Of a stretch of DNA of 64,000 nucleotides, positions 22,551 to 34,200 are shown in pieces. Each line of letters opens with the position of its first letter. The first letter of the stretch is position 1. The stretch is from Ptychodera flava (Eukaryota; Hemichordata; Enteropneusta; Ptychoderidae): the NCBI RefSeq assembly GCF_041260155.1, contig NC_091939.1, forward strand, positions 41,615,870 through 41,679,869, given 5' to 3'. A model generated the notes under the pieces. The model did no database searches. It was not told the DNA's origin and worked only from the letters and a program-made list of their open reading frames with translations. Both the position numbers and the translations under genes were made by a program.

Positions 22551-24601
22551 TTATTCTTCAGGTGGCTTGCCTGTGTGTGGTTCTATCAGTAGATTCTTGT
22601 GTCGTGGTAATAGCAGCGGTTTCTGACATGACATTTGCAGCAACAATGGGTACCATGGGCTCTGAGGCCATACTGGTGTTATGACTATTGCTCTGGCTTG
22701 ATCTATGCGTAGTTTTTGCAGGCATCTGGATATTAGAGGTGGTGGTGGAAACATGTAGATGCTTTTGCCTGTCCATCTCAGTGTGAAGGCGTTCACTGCA
22801 AAGGCCTGTGGGCTCCTTTTCCATGATACAAACTGTGGAAGTTGTTTTGTTATACGACTTGCAAACAAGTCTATTTCTGGTTGGTAAAGTGGTCGCAGAT
22901 TCTCTGGAAAATCTTTGTGTCCAACTGGTAGTCGTGGCAATCTAGAAATGCCCTGGACTGCTTGTCTGCTAGGATATTGACTTCTCCTGGTAGATGTTCT
23001 ACCGTTAGATTGATGCTCCTCTGTTCGCAGAACTGCCAAATTTGTAGAGCTACTTTGCATAGGCTCTGAGATCTGGAACCACCCTGATGTTTCAGGTAAG
23101 CCACTGCAGTTGTATTGTCCATCTGTAACTTCACTTCCATTTTCGACTTGTCTTGAAGAAAAGACTGAATTGCAAGTTTTGCTGCTAGTATCTCGAGGAC
23201 ATTTATGTGGTGAGACTTTTCTTGTTGTGTCCATCTGCCCTGAACTGTCTTGTTTGCACAGACAGCTCCCCATCCTACCAGGGATGCATCTGACTGTATT
23301 ACCATGTCTGGGGACACAGTCTGAATAGGTCTGCCGTTGAAGTTGGCTGCTTTGTGAATCCACCAACTCAAGTCTTCCTCTGATGCCTGGTTCAGTTGGA
23401 TGTGATAATCCCAGGAGTGATGTGCAAGGTTGTGGGTTAGCTGCTGTTGAAGTCCCCGGTAGTGGGATGCTGCTATTGTCATTGCTGCCCTTGCGTCTTC
23501 TATCAGGCCTAGTATGTGTGCTACTTGCCTGAGAGATACATACTGCTTTGTTTTGATTGACAATGCCGTGGCTGATATTCTTTGTAACTTTTGTGGTGGT
23601 ACCATTACACTCATTTCTGTTGTGTTGTAGAGTCTTCCCAAGTGCACTAGTTGTTTGGTTGGTAACAGATGTGATTTTTGTTCGTTGGGAATAAATCCCA
23701 GTTGTCGCAGCAGTGTCATTAGAGTGGTGGTGTTCTTGTGGCATAGATCTATCTTTGCTGCTTTGTTGAATATATCGTCTATGTAACTGGAGCACATTAT
23801 CCCCTGCTTGCGAGCATACGCCATTGGTATTTTCAGTACCTTGGTGAATACACGTGGAGCCGACGTCAGCCCAAATGGTAGGCATGTGTACTGGTACCGC
23901 TTGTCTTGCCACTGAAAACAGAGGTATTTTCTGTGATCTGGGTGTATTGGTATCATCAGGTAGGCATCTGTCAAATCGATGGATGTCATGTAATCGTCCT
24001 TGTCTAGCATTTGTTGTATGAATGGGTGTCCCTCCATTCTGAACTTCACCTTTTTTATAAACAGGTTCAGTTGTCTGAGGTCTATGATAACTCTGTTTCC
24101 CCCTGTTCGTTTGGGTAATACAAATATTCTTGACAGGAACTGGTCTGGATGTGGCTGTACCTGGATGATGGCTTGTTTCTTGAGTAATGAGTTGATTTCT
24201 GTTTGAATGATGTTGGAGTCTTCCTCTGACTTTGGTAATGAGATTGGTTGCTGGGATTGGTATGGTGTATTGATTAACTGAAGTCTGTAACCCAATATGA
24301 CTTTTAGGATCCACGAATTGTCTGTGATCCTTTTCCATTCCTCCACAAAATATTGCAGTCTGCCTGCATGTGGAAGATTTTGTTGAGTGTCACTGTTTGG
24401 TTTTGTCACTGTGGCTGGAGTTACCTTTACTACAGCTCTTGCCTGATCTCTGATTATATTTCTGGTACTTGTATTTTGAGTTGTACCCACTTCTGCGGTC
24501 TTCATAGTTGGAAGACCCCTTGTTATAGTTACTGTACCTCTTCTTACTGTCATATCCCTGCTGTGACCTTTCCCTTGTGCTCGTGACACTGCGAAAGGCA
24601 T
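22551..24601 (-). pseudogene. DIRS reverse transcriptase and RNase H (fossil)
   Basis: The 24601-22871 reading carries the RT core (VIIDLRQLNLFIKKVKFRME, MTSIDLTDAYLMIPIHP, CLPFGLTSAPRVF, catalytic SYIDDIF) and then RNase H (VIQSDASLVGWGAV, LQMDNTTAVAYL, PGEVNILAD). The following DLFASRITKQLPQFVSW segment, usual in DIRS between RNase H and recombinase, is in another frame. A second long open frame overlaps the RT; only its last part matches family sequence. Confidence 0.9.
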
Positions 24602-24691
24602 TGACTGACTTCTTGGACTCGTTTATAGCTTTGAACAGATTACCGCCAAAGAAGCCTTGAACTGTGGGTTTGGACTCTTGCGGATATCCTT

Positions 24692-24899
24692 CTACTCTTG
24701 TTTAAACAAGGGTTTCATTCTGGCCTGGCGGAGCTCTGCCATCATATGGCTTGCTGTTGTTAGTAGATGTGTTGCATCTGATAAACCAGACTTTATCTGT
24801 TTCTTCAGCTCTGGTAACTTATCAGACTGGAAGGCTGAAGAACACACCAATTCCTGTGTTAGCGCTGGGTTTCGAAAGCTGTTAGCCACTGTGGCGAAT
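24692..24899 (-). pseudogene. DIRS gag-like region, distal piece (fossil)
   Basis: The minus-strand reading VANSFRNPALTQELVCSSAF and the helical DATHLLTTASHMMAELRQAR segment precede the RT. It continues the gag-like region across the insertion at 24900-27330. Confidence 0.6.
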
Positions 24900-24964
24900 A
24901 GTTTCAAATTTTATTAGCCACAGACAAATTTTATTAGCCACACATTTTTTATGAAAACAAAGCT

Positions 24965-25895
24965 TTCTATAATGCTATAATGTCCAATGGATGTGAAATT
25001 GGGGAAACGAAATCAATGATAAGAAGAATTTTATGAATGATATAAGTATTCCTTTTACAGGTATTTACTTGGTGTTTCTAAACAAGCTCCACGAGCTGGT
25101 ATTGTTGGTGAATTGGGTAGATACCCCATTCAGTTCACTGTTATACTACATATGATAAAATATTGGCATAGATTGGTTTTATCAGATGATATTCTACTAC
25201 GTGCTGCATATACAACTGCTAAGCACCACTCCCAGTGGTTTGAGTATATTCAGTATATTCTGGATGATTATAGTGGAAGATCTGTCTGGTCAAACATCTG
25301 TAACATTAATTTCACTGTTAAAACAGTTCACAGAGAACTGAAAGAAAGATATCGTGTCTCATGGATTAATGATTTACATAATGATGTAAGGACTCAGAGT
25401 GTTGACAAAAATAACTAAGAACATACAGAAAATTTAAAACTTATTTACTTTTGAGGAATACTTGATGGATATTACAAATATTAACTGCAGGAAATTGATT
25501 ACCAAGTTTCGTATTTCTGATCATAATTTACAAATTGAGATTGGCAGAAGGTCAGTCCCAAGAATCCCGTTAAATGAGAGATTTTGCACTTTTTGTAAGT
25601 CTTCTGTAGAAGATGAGTTTCATTGTATTATTAAGTGTGACAAATATGTTCATAATAGAAATACTCTTTTCACTAGTATGAAATCACATTTTGAGAACTT
25701 TGAATATTTAAGTGACAGAGAGAAATTCCTGTACGTCATGAATTTTGAAGACAAGAAGCCTCTTTTAAGGTATATTTCTTGCACTACAGATTCATCCCCA
25801 GCAGCAGTCTTACCTGAACATGTGTGTAATGTTTGATTTTGATTTGCTCTACCGCACTTCCCGAAGTGTGTTGTTATGCAATAAAGTATTATTAT
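24965..25895 (+). mobile_element. 5'-truncated LINE fragment, same family as 15685-17135
   Basis: The plus-strand reading gives ISIPFYRYLLGVSKQAP, HMIKYWHRLVLSDDILLRAA and SWINDLHNDVRTQ, closely matching the element A LINE, then ERFCTFCKSSVEDEFHCIIK, a C-x2-C zinc-knuckle end. AATAAAGTATTATTATTAT closes the 3' end. It has frameshifts and a stop near 25417. Confidence 0.85.
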
Positions 25896-25974
25896 TATAT
25901 TATTATAATAAACTATCAACACATCAACCTTGTATCCAGTTGTCTTCATTTTAACACTGAAAATTGCTTGATTC

Positions 25975-26940
25975 TGGACCCCGATGCAAATCGACAGCAG
26001 CACGCAACATTGAGACCACGATTAAAATGAACTGCAACACGGAGGGTTGGGACCGCGATGCAAATCAACAGCATGACAGCAACACTGAACGTTTGGACTG
26101 CGATTAAAATAGAAGTTTGGTTACACGTTATTGCGTTACATCGAGTACACGTAGCGTCTTTGTCACGTCATACAAGACGTAACGTCTCGTAAATGTGGCA
26201 CAGACGTTCGGAACGTCATCAAACGACACTTCTACATGTAGTCTTAATTACGTGTAGTAATTTTTAGATATTCTTGGTGATTTGCGGGAATTTAGACAGG
26301 AAATCTCGTTAAGTACTAGTATGAGTATCATTGTAAATTAGCAAACATCTTTGATATCAGAAAATTCCGTAGAGTTCACCTGAACAAGACGTACGTGCTA
26401 TGATTTCCTGACATAAATGAAATGTTGTCTAATTCAACTTTCTACCTGAAGCTGTCACAAAGATTTCCGTAAACCACATAAATAACTGTATTAGGCCTAC
26501 AGAAAATCGGTAAATTTAATGCGAGGATACAACGAGCTTGAATAGTCCTCACGTAGAGAAATTAATTGTTTCTTAAAACTTAGACGAATTTCGTATGTTT
26601 CTGAAAAAATAATACGGCAAAATCAACCAAAAAAATCACAACTGATCATGGATACGCGTACGCCACTGTGTGCCTTCAGACGTACACGTAATTAGATTGT
26701 AACCTCTCTAATGAACAACAACACGGAACGTCGTGACCGCGATGCAAATCGACAACAACACGGAATGCGTCGCTGGGATGGCGATTTTTATGAACATCAA
26801 TACGGGACCATGAGGACCGCGATGCAAATCGACCACCATTAAAATAAGACCTCGATTAAAATGCGCAACACGGAACGTCTAGACCACGATGCAAATAAAT
26901 TTCAACACCGAACGTTGTGACCACGATTAAAATGCGTATG
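25975..26940 (+). repeat. Octamer-bearing repeat clusters
   Basis: Two clusters (about 25975-26115 and 26700-26940) repeat a loose 60-70-bp unit: GACC-CGATGCAAATCGAC followed by CAACAC-GAACGT and ACGATTAAAATG. Perfect ATGCAAAT octamers lie at 25984, 26058, 26742, 26822 and 26889. The 580 bp between the clusters has no recognised feature. Confidence 0.7.
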
Positions 26941-27339
26941 TCTGCTGTAGCAAAAGTTTCAATTCTCGCGAGTGTTCGCTTTGCTTGCTGTACACTAGAC
27001 AAAATGACGTCAAATTTATCGCAAGACTAGGGCTCGATTGCGTCTGCCTGCATTTTCAATTCTCGCGATAGTCATTATGTGCATGCTGTACACTATACAA
27101 ATTGACGTCAAATCTCTCGCGAGACTTGGCTCGATTGCAATTGCGTACGTCGGAGAGATCAATACGGAAGTAGGTATAGTTTTTTTTTTTTCGCGAATCA
27201 CCGAAAGAGAAGCGCAGATCAACAAAGACTTAAAACCCCACGTTTTTGCTTATTTTGCGGAATATTTTCAACAAAAATCACTTTCGCCAATGTGGCGAAT
27301 TAGGATCGATTTCCATTCGCATTTGCGAACGTGGCGAAT

Positions 27340-28209
27340 GGGCAGCGCGAACACAGAATTCCAGTACCTTGATAACTGGTCTTAATGCTGAATGCATTAC
27401 CTGGTGAGTCTTGTAGTATGGTCTGTCATAGTTCTTGAAGTATGGAGCATTTGATCGAATCAAACTTCTGAGGGCTCCTGGCATTTGCTGAACCTCAAAT
27501 GGTTGTTTTCTATCTTCTGGGACTAGGTAGTTTTGTTGTAATTCTACTAGTTGAGTAGGTGACAATGTCTTATCGATACGTTTCATCAACCAATCAACTG
27601 AAGACTGTGATACTGGCCATGTAACTGGCCGCTAATATGGTCTGGTACGTCATCAAATATGGCGTCTAATTCACCTTCTAATGCAGGCTTCGATACTGAC
27701 GGTGACATACCTGAGGACTCAGGAAAATCATCCTGAAAGTTGTCCTCCGAATCTTCAAAATAGTCAAGTTCACTTTGAGACTCGATAACCTCCTGACGGG
27801 AAGACTTAGGTCTTGGCGGAGATGTCGGCGTCGACGATTTTCTCTTACGTGACCCTTGACCTCGAACTTGACTATGAGTATCTTCACTCGCCTTGCGACG
27901 CAAAAAAGTTTGCCATTGTCGCTTGGTTAGCCTGTGACTGAGCCACAAGTTGTGACATTTGTCCCAGTAGCTGCGTGAGCAACTCTGGTCCAGCGCTGGT
28001 TTAAGGAATAGCCGGGGTCGGCTCACTTGCATGCACGACTGTGGTCGCCATGCTGTCTTGACCTTCCTTCGGTAGTTCTGTAATGTCAGGTTCAGAAGGT
28101 TCAGTCGTAGCAAAATGGTACTCTCGGTCTCTGCCTGTGCCTCCGTGCTAATGGCACTACTGGAGGACTTATTTCTTCGGTTCTTCTTCGACTGCTTGGA
28201 GTCACTCAT
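27340..28209 (-). pseudogene. DIRS gag-like region, proximal piece (fossil)
   Basis: The minus-strand ORF starting at 28209 gives MSDSKQSKKNRRNKSSSS, Ser/Lys-rich and then acidic (SELDYFEDSEDNFQDDFPES), followed by a frame with DKTLSPTQLVELQQNYL. Position, basic-then-acidic composition and context support the gag-like first ORF of a DIRS element; no fold can be named. Confidence 0.7.
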
Positions 28210-28262
28210 GATACGAGAAGGAGCGCCAGCGAAAGCAAGTTCACTGTACGGCGCGAGAAAGT

Positions 28263-28389
28263 GGAATGACTGGATAACAAGATGGCTGACATTGAATACT
28301 TATTATTCAGTACTTGGGAAGGGCGCCAACTATCGGGGAAAGATGGAGAGGCATTACCGTAGATACACAGAGCGGAATGATAAAGACTT
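28263..28389 (-). repeat. DIRS inverted terminal repeat (5' side)
   Basis: This is the reverse complement of 21135-21270, ending outward in CGGAATGATAAAGACTT. Its outer edge is reproduced in the internal complementary region. Confidence 0.9.
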
Positions 28390-28655
28390 CACATTACACT
28401 AATAAAGAACGGCAACAACAACATCAATCCAGAAATAGTGATGAGTTTAGAACAAAGTGTAGAATGTACCAAAGGAAAAGGAGAACAGTCACTGATATCA
28501 GAGTCAAAGAACAAGCAAGACAAAATGACCAAAAACACAAAGATGCATTTGCACAAACGGAAATGTTTGCAACAAATTAAAAGGATGTACCGGTATGATG
28601 TCAACAAAGAAAAACAAGGGAGAAGACAACATAAACAGCGTTTATTGTCTTAATG
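28390..28655 (+). pseudogene. Continuation of the C76-like gene beyond the DIRS insertion
   Basis: A very basic, Gln/Lys/Arg-rich reading (TNKERQQQHQSRNSDEFRTK, YQRKRRTVTDIRVKEQAR) follows directly after the DIRS edge. It suits the basic reading left of the insertion (SDNRKQRKR at about 21036). Such RKxx-rich repeats often follow C76-like regions in transposon proteins. Assignment is inference. Confidence 0.4.
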
Positions 28656-28659
28656 TTTG

Positions 28660-29025
28660 GTGTAATTACAGTGTCAAAAAATGTCTTCACTGAAAGTAGC
28701 CTACAATAATGCATTGAGATTGATATTTAATCTGAAGCGTGATACAAGTATAAGTTTAAACTTTGTTAGCAGAAATATTCTGAATTTTACCTCGCTTCAC
28801 CGTAAATTGTTGTTTGCATTTTGTGAACGGTTGTGGAAAAGCGAAAACCCTGTTATTCGCAGCTGTGTTAATTCCGACTCTTATTTTCAGTCCAGTTTCT
28901 GGAAACATTGTAAGAGTATTCTTTATTAAGTTTTTTCTAGCTTTATTTCTTAGATGTAATGTTGTATTTTTTGTACATTTTACTGTATGGGTTTATGGCC
29001 TGAAATAAAGAATAATAATAATAAC
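28660..29025 (+). mobile_element. LINE 3' end fragment, related to the 8443-10090 LINE
   Basis: The plus-strand reading SSLKVAYNNALRLIFNLKRD and FVSRNILNFTSLHRKLLFA matches the C-terminus of the 8627-10090 LINE (KLKVAYNNAARLLLGYDKRS, FVSNRINNFDALLRR). It ends in GAAATAAAGAATAATAATAA. It is heavily 5'-truncated. Confidence 0.8.
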
Positions 29026-29814
29026 AGAAAGCGAGATTTTGTTAGCGATGACAGGACACAGACTTAGCTTCCAGTGCTGGGAACTGTACGTACGTACCGT
29101 ATACTGTATACACTGCTATAGCGTGAAGTCTGAGCACGTCCACGGCCCTGCTTGGAGCCAAGGTACTAGTAGCAGGTCCTGCGACATTGAAGTTTATTTG
29201 TTTGTTTCTACAATGAAAAGTTCTCATCTGTCGATATTTTTAAGGTACAGATTTGCAGTAACAAAAGTCTACGACGCGTCCTTACACAAGTTACAGACCA
29301 TCATAGACTTGGTTCGAAACTGTTTCAGTGCATTTTGGTATCACTCGCAGAAAATACAGAGTTTAACTTGCAAGTCAGACAAGTCCCTGTTTAAAAAAAA
29401 AAATTTCGTAAAAATTCAGTTGTCGATTGAACCTTGATTTACCAAACCAGATCGTCGAAGGGGGTACTCATGTAATGGTGTTACATGTCACTGCTGTATA
29501 ATACAGATGTACTCTTTATATCCATCATCCTGCAATGTTGTTGAGTTTAGGCCTGTGTCGCTTTCACCAGCTGAACTGTGCTTTAAAAGCTGTCCATTAT
29601 CTAACAGTTTTTATAATTTAAAAGTTGGATTGTCTGTTATAAAAATAAATGAATGTAAAATATAAATGAAAGGTCGTTTGTTTTCTTGAATATGACTGGT
29701 CACGAAGTGCAATGGTACACTGTACTCCCGGTAATAAAATACTCGGCAATGTGCCCATCATGTGTTGCTCCATATTTGCAGCAATAACCAATAACAATCT
29801 GTACATGTAATGTC
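29026..29814. other. No gene recognised
   Basis: No known ORF, exon or repeat was seen. Confidence 0.45.
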
Positions 29815-30126
29815 ATTTCTGGCACACAAGCTGCACACTTTGATGGCCTGCTGCACACAAGCTGCACACTTCAAGGTCTGTTGTACACAAGCTGTACACA
29901 TTTTACATTTGCCACACACAAGGTGTACAGTATGGAGATTATTGCACAGAAGCTGCACAGTTTTGTCTCCTGCTGCACAGTTTCTGCTCAGATTAACACT
30001 GTGCAGAAACTGTGCAGCTAGCTGCATTTTCCTGCACAGCCTCTCTTGCACAGCTTTCCTGTGCAGCACTAGTGCAGCAACTCTACGGCAGAGCTGCCGC
30101 TAGTCTACAGCAGAGCTGCCGCACAG
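29815..30126. repeat. CTGCACA-rich repeat field
   Basis: The first half has about four head-to-tail units of roughly 38 bp (CACACAAGCTGCACACTT type). The second half carries CTGCACAG and its complement CTGTGCAG on both strands, allowing many small hairpins. The open minus-strand frame through it is compositional. It abuts the last recognisable ParB-like exon and may have disrupted that gene. Confidence 0.75.
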
Positions 30127-32208
30127 TTTCATTTTCATAAGGACTGTATTATGGAGTTGAGCCAAACGAATCACTTCCTCATCTGTACAGCCTGAAATTT
30201 AAAGTTTTTATTCATTATGGCTTATATACATAACAATGTTTGAGACAAGATTTGGATTTTGCATTGACTGATTTTCTAATGAAACTTGCAAAATTGACAA
30301 TCTGCACAAAATGTTCTTTACATTGTAAAACCTCTTCCTTTTGTCACATTTGCACATAGTATTTTGTACCCAAAATAATATCTAAGTGTAGAAAAACTCA
30401 CCCACATAAAGGATCACTGGTACTTCAGGTACTGTTTGAAGTCGCTGCAGGGCTTCACGCCTGTGGTTGCCACCAATAATATGAATTTTATACCTGTTGA
30501 CTAGTGCTGGATTAAAAGACTCCTTATCACTGCTTTCACTCACAATTCCTAGGAGAGGCTGAGCTAGTAGTGTAGCAGGCTTTTTAATGATGATCTCTTC
30601 CAGTTGTTTTACATAATCCATTCTGATGGCTCTGACTGTGTGTTTTGGTGATGGTGGGTGGAGGGACTGTACCATGACTTGATGAGTGCCCACAGATTTT
30701 TCGGTATTTATCCATTCCAGAAATTCTTTAGAGTTTAAATCCTCAGTCTTCTTCTGACCTGCTTGGTTTTCAACTGGTGTCACAGCCATGGGTCGTGCTT
30801 CAAGGTTCTTCCTCCTCCTGATCTTAGTTTTTTTCTTGGGAGGTTCAGGGTCAGACATGGAAAGACGAGGGAGTAGTTGCACTGGTAAGCCCAGATGAGA
30901 CATATTTACCATATAGTTTGTTGAACAGCGAGGCAAATTGTTGAGCGTCTGAAGAACTTCTGAATTTTGATGACATTTCATTAGCTGCTACATTGAAGTA
31001 TTTCATTTTTAACATGAAAAACTTTGGCAAACCTTTCTCATTTACAGCAGTCTGAAACTAAAGGGTAAAAGGAAAACAAATATTAAAATTAACCCTTTAA
31101 AAACAATGTCTAGTACATAAAATATGTAGCATGAAGTCACAAGTAGAAAATGTACATATTGCCCTTTGACACATATGCTCCTGTGATTTGAAAAATGAGG
31201 AAATGCATAAACATGAATCACTAAAAAGTCTCGGATATTTCTGAAACAAATTTAAACAGTAACATCATGCCATGCGAAGCTCTAGTATTGAAACATTACT
31301 GAAATTAAGTTTGTAAATTTTATCACAGACACTCCTTAGAAGCACTATAATTTCTCTCTAATAATTCAACTATAATCATTGTAGTATTTTTCTACTGGAT
31401 TGCATAAGTTTTCAGAAGGTTCATTTCTAAAATTAAAATTGTCTTCAGATGATCATTGAGCAAGGAAAAGTTTTAACTTTTAAGTTCTTTGATAAAAGCA
31501 AATACTTTACAGGTCAAACTTTGTCTAATGTCTTGCCAATAGTATTGATTTCTATTTACTTTACACCAAAAACAAAGTGATTGCGTGGTTCCAATAAGAC
31601 CTACCCTAATTTTACCTCAGAACCTGAACTTTTCAGAGCTAACAAATGCATAATACATAATAATCATGCATGTAATTTACATGAAATTGGCATAAAAATA
31701 AAATTACAAGATCTAGAGAGCAAGAGGTGTTATCTTATTTTTTTGTAAGATGTAATCACAAGTATTTTGGATATGACTTCTAGCACAAAAGAAATAAAAA
31801 ACTACAAAATATGAAAATTTTCCCAACCTACCTTCCCTATTTTTGAGACGAATATCATCTGAATAATACCACACATTATTTTGCCACAGCAAAGTCTTCT
31901 AGAAGCATAAAATTCTATATCCCATGTGGTAAAGTTAGAATTTATCAAGTCTATAACGTCAGTGGTCAGAGCAAAAATTGTAAATTGACCTGAATCAATC
32001 AACAAGTTGATATCAGACTTTTAAACTTACCACAATCTTTTCTTCGCCATTAGTGTTTTTTCCAGTGGCACTAACAACCTGTGGTATTACATTCTTTTTT
32101 TTTATCTTTTCTTCTCTCATAGGAATCCTGCCCTTTTTTCACAAATATGTAGACATTTCTGTCTTCACCATCACCATAGTTCAATGCCCAAGTTTTTCCT
32201 TTTGGCAT
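30127..32208 (-). pseudogene. Multi-exon gene with ParB-like domain, probably damaged
   Basis: There are four exon-like pieces on the minus strand. 32208-32029 reads MPKGKTWALNYGDGEDRNVY and has a frame change in an A9 run. About 31985-31833 reads TTDVIDLINSNFTTWDIEFY and ends at GTAGGT. 31057-30402 includes PKFFMLKMKYFNVAANEMSS, a Lys-rich linker with PEPPKKKTKIRRRK, and the ParB/sulfiredoxin-fold signature IHIIGGNHRREALQRLQ with VPVILYV, ending at GTGAGT. 30191-30127 reads CTDEEVIRLAQLHNTVLMKM in phase with it. G-x-HR-x-EA is the nucleotide-binding motif of ParB-like domains; the helical part that follows (A-HN) also fits. Downstream exons are missing or lie past the CTGCACA field. A frame change between the halves of the third piece may be splicing or damage. 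Function in an animal cell is unknown. Confidence 0.55.
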
Positions 32209-32336
32209 CTGTAATTAAAGGAAATTATTTTTAACCTTTAAATGATGCAAGGGAATAAGCTCACTGGTTTAAAAATAAACTGCATGATAAAACTTCCTGA
32301 AAAAAGTCATTCACGATTACCATATAATATTTGCAA

Positions 32337-32696
32337 TTAAGGTAGAATGCACCTCGGGGACAGACATTCGGACTCTCAAATTTTTACAGTTCTCTTCTGA
32401 TATACCACATGTGGGGGTTCATTTTAAAGCTCAAGGTGAAAGAAAACTTTTTACCGGCTTAATTTTTCGAAATTCGAAAATTTTAATTTTTCGCCATAGA
32501 GTTAACACAGGGATGGCGGCCATTTTGAATTTCTAATATCGGTAAATCTTGGGTAATTTGTTTCTCTATTACCAAAATTTGCATGGTGACCCCCTATTTT
32601 TATTCTTGATTTTGAAAGAGAATGATTGAAAGACTCCTTGAGGAAAGTTAGAGCAAAAGTTTAAGTCTTTCACTTTCGAGGTGCATATTACCTTAA
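32337..32696. mobile_element. MITE, 360 bp, TTAA target site
   Basis: The left end is TTAAGGTAGAATGCACCTCG and the right end, reverse-complemented, is TTAAGGTAATATGCACCTCG. TTAA lies at both edges. It sits between the divergent ParB-like and DUF7869-like genes, and a worn copy is at 2495-2810. It has no ORF. Confidence 0.9.
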
Positions 32697-33250
32697 GGAA
32701 GAAACGTTCGTTAAAAAACCTGTCAAACACGTGCAAACATATGCATTTCAATACCACAAATTTGAATCACTTCACAGATACTTATTCAAAGGTTTCTGAT
32801 AACATGAAACCAAATAACAAAAATAGAAATTGCCTGAAAGATTTATGTATATGTCTGAAAACTATACCTCACAAAAATGTGCAGGTCAGTTTGAAAAAAT
32901 TAGTTCATGTCCTTAAGGGCATAATTCTCAAAGCAACCTATATCGTTCCACAGTTTAAATGTGGCAAAGGTAATTTATTTACCCATGCCCCAAATTTTGA
33001 GAAGTATCTGTGCATCAACAGAATTTTAGAACTTGAGAAAAATCCCACTTACCTTGCTCTTTATATAAACTTCTCTGGTCTTGAAAAATTACAAAAAAAT
33101 ATTGTAGTCTGGCAGGTTCAGCTAGCTGTGTCTACGGCGGTGGAAAACTGTGTTCTGCCCCAGGGACCAGCCAAATTCTGGTGTAGCTCACATGGCTTAT
33201 GACATATGTCAATATTGTTTGATGCTTGCTTCTAATTGGTCTGAAGTTTG
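32697..33250. other. No convincing gene
   Basis: A plus-strand reading of about 170 aa starts inside the MITE end and has no family signature, so it is not called. This is the space between two divergent genes and could hold promoters. Confidence 0.4.
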
Positions 33251-34200
33251 AGTGCAAGCTTCTGATTTGCCAATAGTAATACAAAGTTGCAGTGTCCAAT
33301 CAGGACCAAGATATTTGACAACCCCTCAGAGAAAGTGGAATGTCCTAAAACTTTCAGGTACCAATCATCTATGCATCATGTGTGTTGCATGTGCTCATAC
33401 TGGAACAAAATTTGCTACAGTTACTGTGCAAGGATTGGCTGTCATATGTCATGTGAGCAAACTATTACTTTTAGGCGGGAAAATTGAACTAGCAGACTCA
33501 TTTGTAAAGGGTTTGTTGGTTGTACTGCATCATGGCAACGCTGTGGAAGACCTTGATACTAGTGATTCAGATTCTTCTATTGATATCATTGAAATCAGCT
33601 CTGATACTTCAGAAGAACTTCAACCGAGGAAAGTGTTTGTCCTTGATTCATCTTCTGAATCAAGTGACAGTGAAGACAACAGTGAGCAGTCATTTCACTT
33701 TGCTGAAAGTCTTGATTCATCATCAGATGAAAAATCAGAAAACGGATTACCCAATACAGGTAAGTGGTAATTTTTTGATTTAGTCAATCAACCACTTGAC
33801 TTGAGTAGAATTTTAAAATTTGAAGTTCAAAAGATAAACTTGTCTCTTTAACCCATTGATTGCCTGTTGTCAACTTTGACACCAGGTCGACAAAATAGTC
33901 TGCTTATCTGCTGTAATTAGATAAAGTATGATAAGTTTGACAGAATTTCGACCAAATTCTAAAACCAGGGTCATGCTAAACATTTTGTGTCCAAAAGGGA
34001 AAAAGCATCAGTTAAAAATGAAAGAAAATATGAAAAAAATTCCTTCAAAATTTAGGCAGGCAAATGTGGAGGTCGAAGGGTTATTCTCATTTGCATATCA
34101 AGAGCTTTCTACCAGTAAATTTCATCCTTGGTGAATAGCATATACAGATGTAATCAAGTGATTTTAATTTTCAAAAATAAACAAGTCATTGTCAATGACA

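Larger units (their letters stand above)
24900..27330. mobile_element. 2.43-kb insertion inside the DIRS element
   Basis: The DIRS gag-like region is split here. The nonamer GTGGCGAAT lies at 24891-24899 and again at 27331-27339, and may be a target duplication; a further copy at 27292-27300 makes the right edge ambiguous. The insert holds a LINE fragment and an octamer-rich repeat, but no transposase of its own. Confidence 0.6.
21106..28389 (-). mobile_element. DIRS-type tyrosine-recombinase retroelement (fossil, interrupted)
   Basis: The element runs on the minus strand from 28389 to 21106. It has inverted terminal repeats, an internal complementary region next to its 3' end, a gag-like region, reverse transcriptase with RNase H, and a tyrosine recombinase. 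This order is diagnostic of DIRS. It landed inside the C76-like gene. It is broken: a 2.4-kb insertion splits the gag-like region and there are several further interruptions. The terminal repeats still match well, so it is probably fairly young. Confidence 0.9.

Noticed and set aside
22551-24338. 595-codon minus-strand open frame overlapping the DIRS RT
   Set aside because: Most of it is low-complexity and an out-of-frame shadow of the RT; only its final part matches DIRS sequence. Not called as a separate protein.
25900-27330. CRISPR-like array at the octamer repeats
   Set aside because: Unit and spacer lengths vary, the host is an animal and no cas-like gene exists.
32681-33202. 173-codon plus-strand ORF
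   Set aside because: It starts within the MITE right end and has no recognisable domain; chance open reading in AT-rich DNA is likelier.
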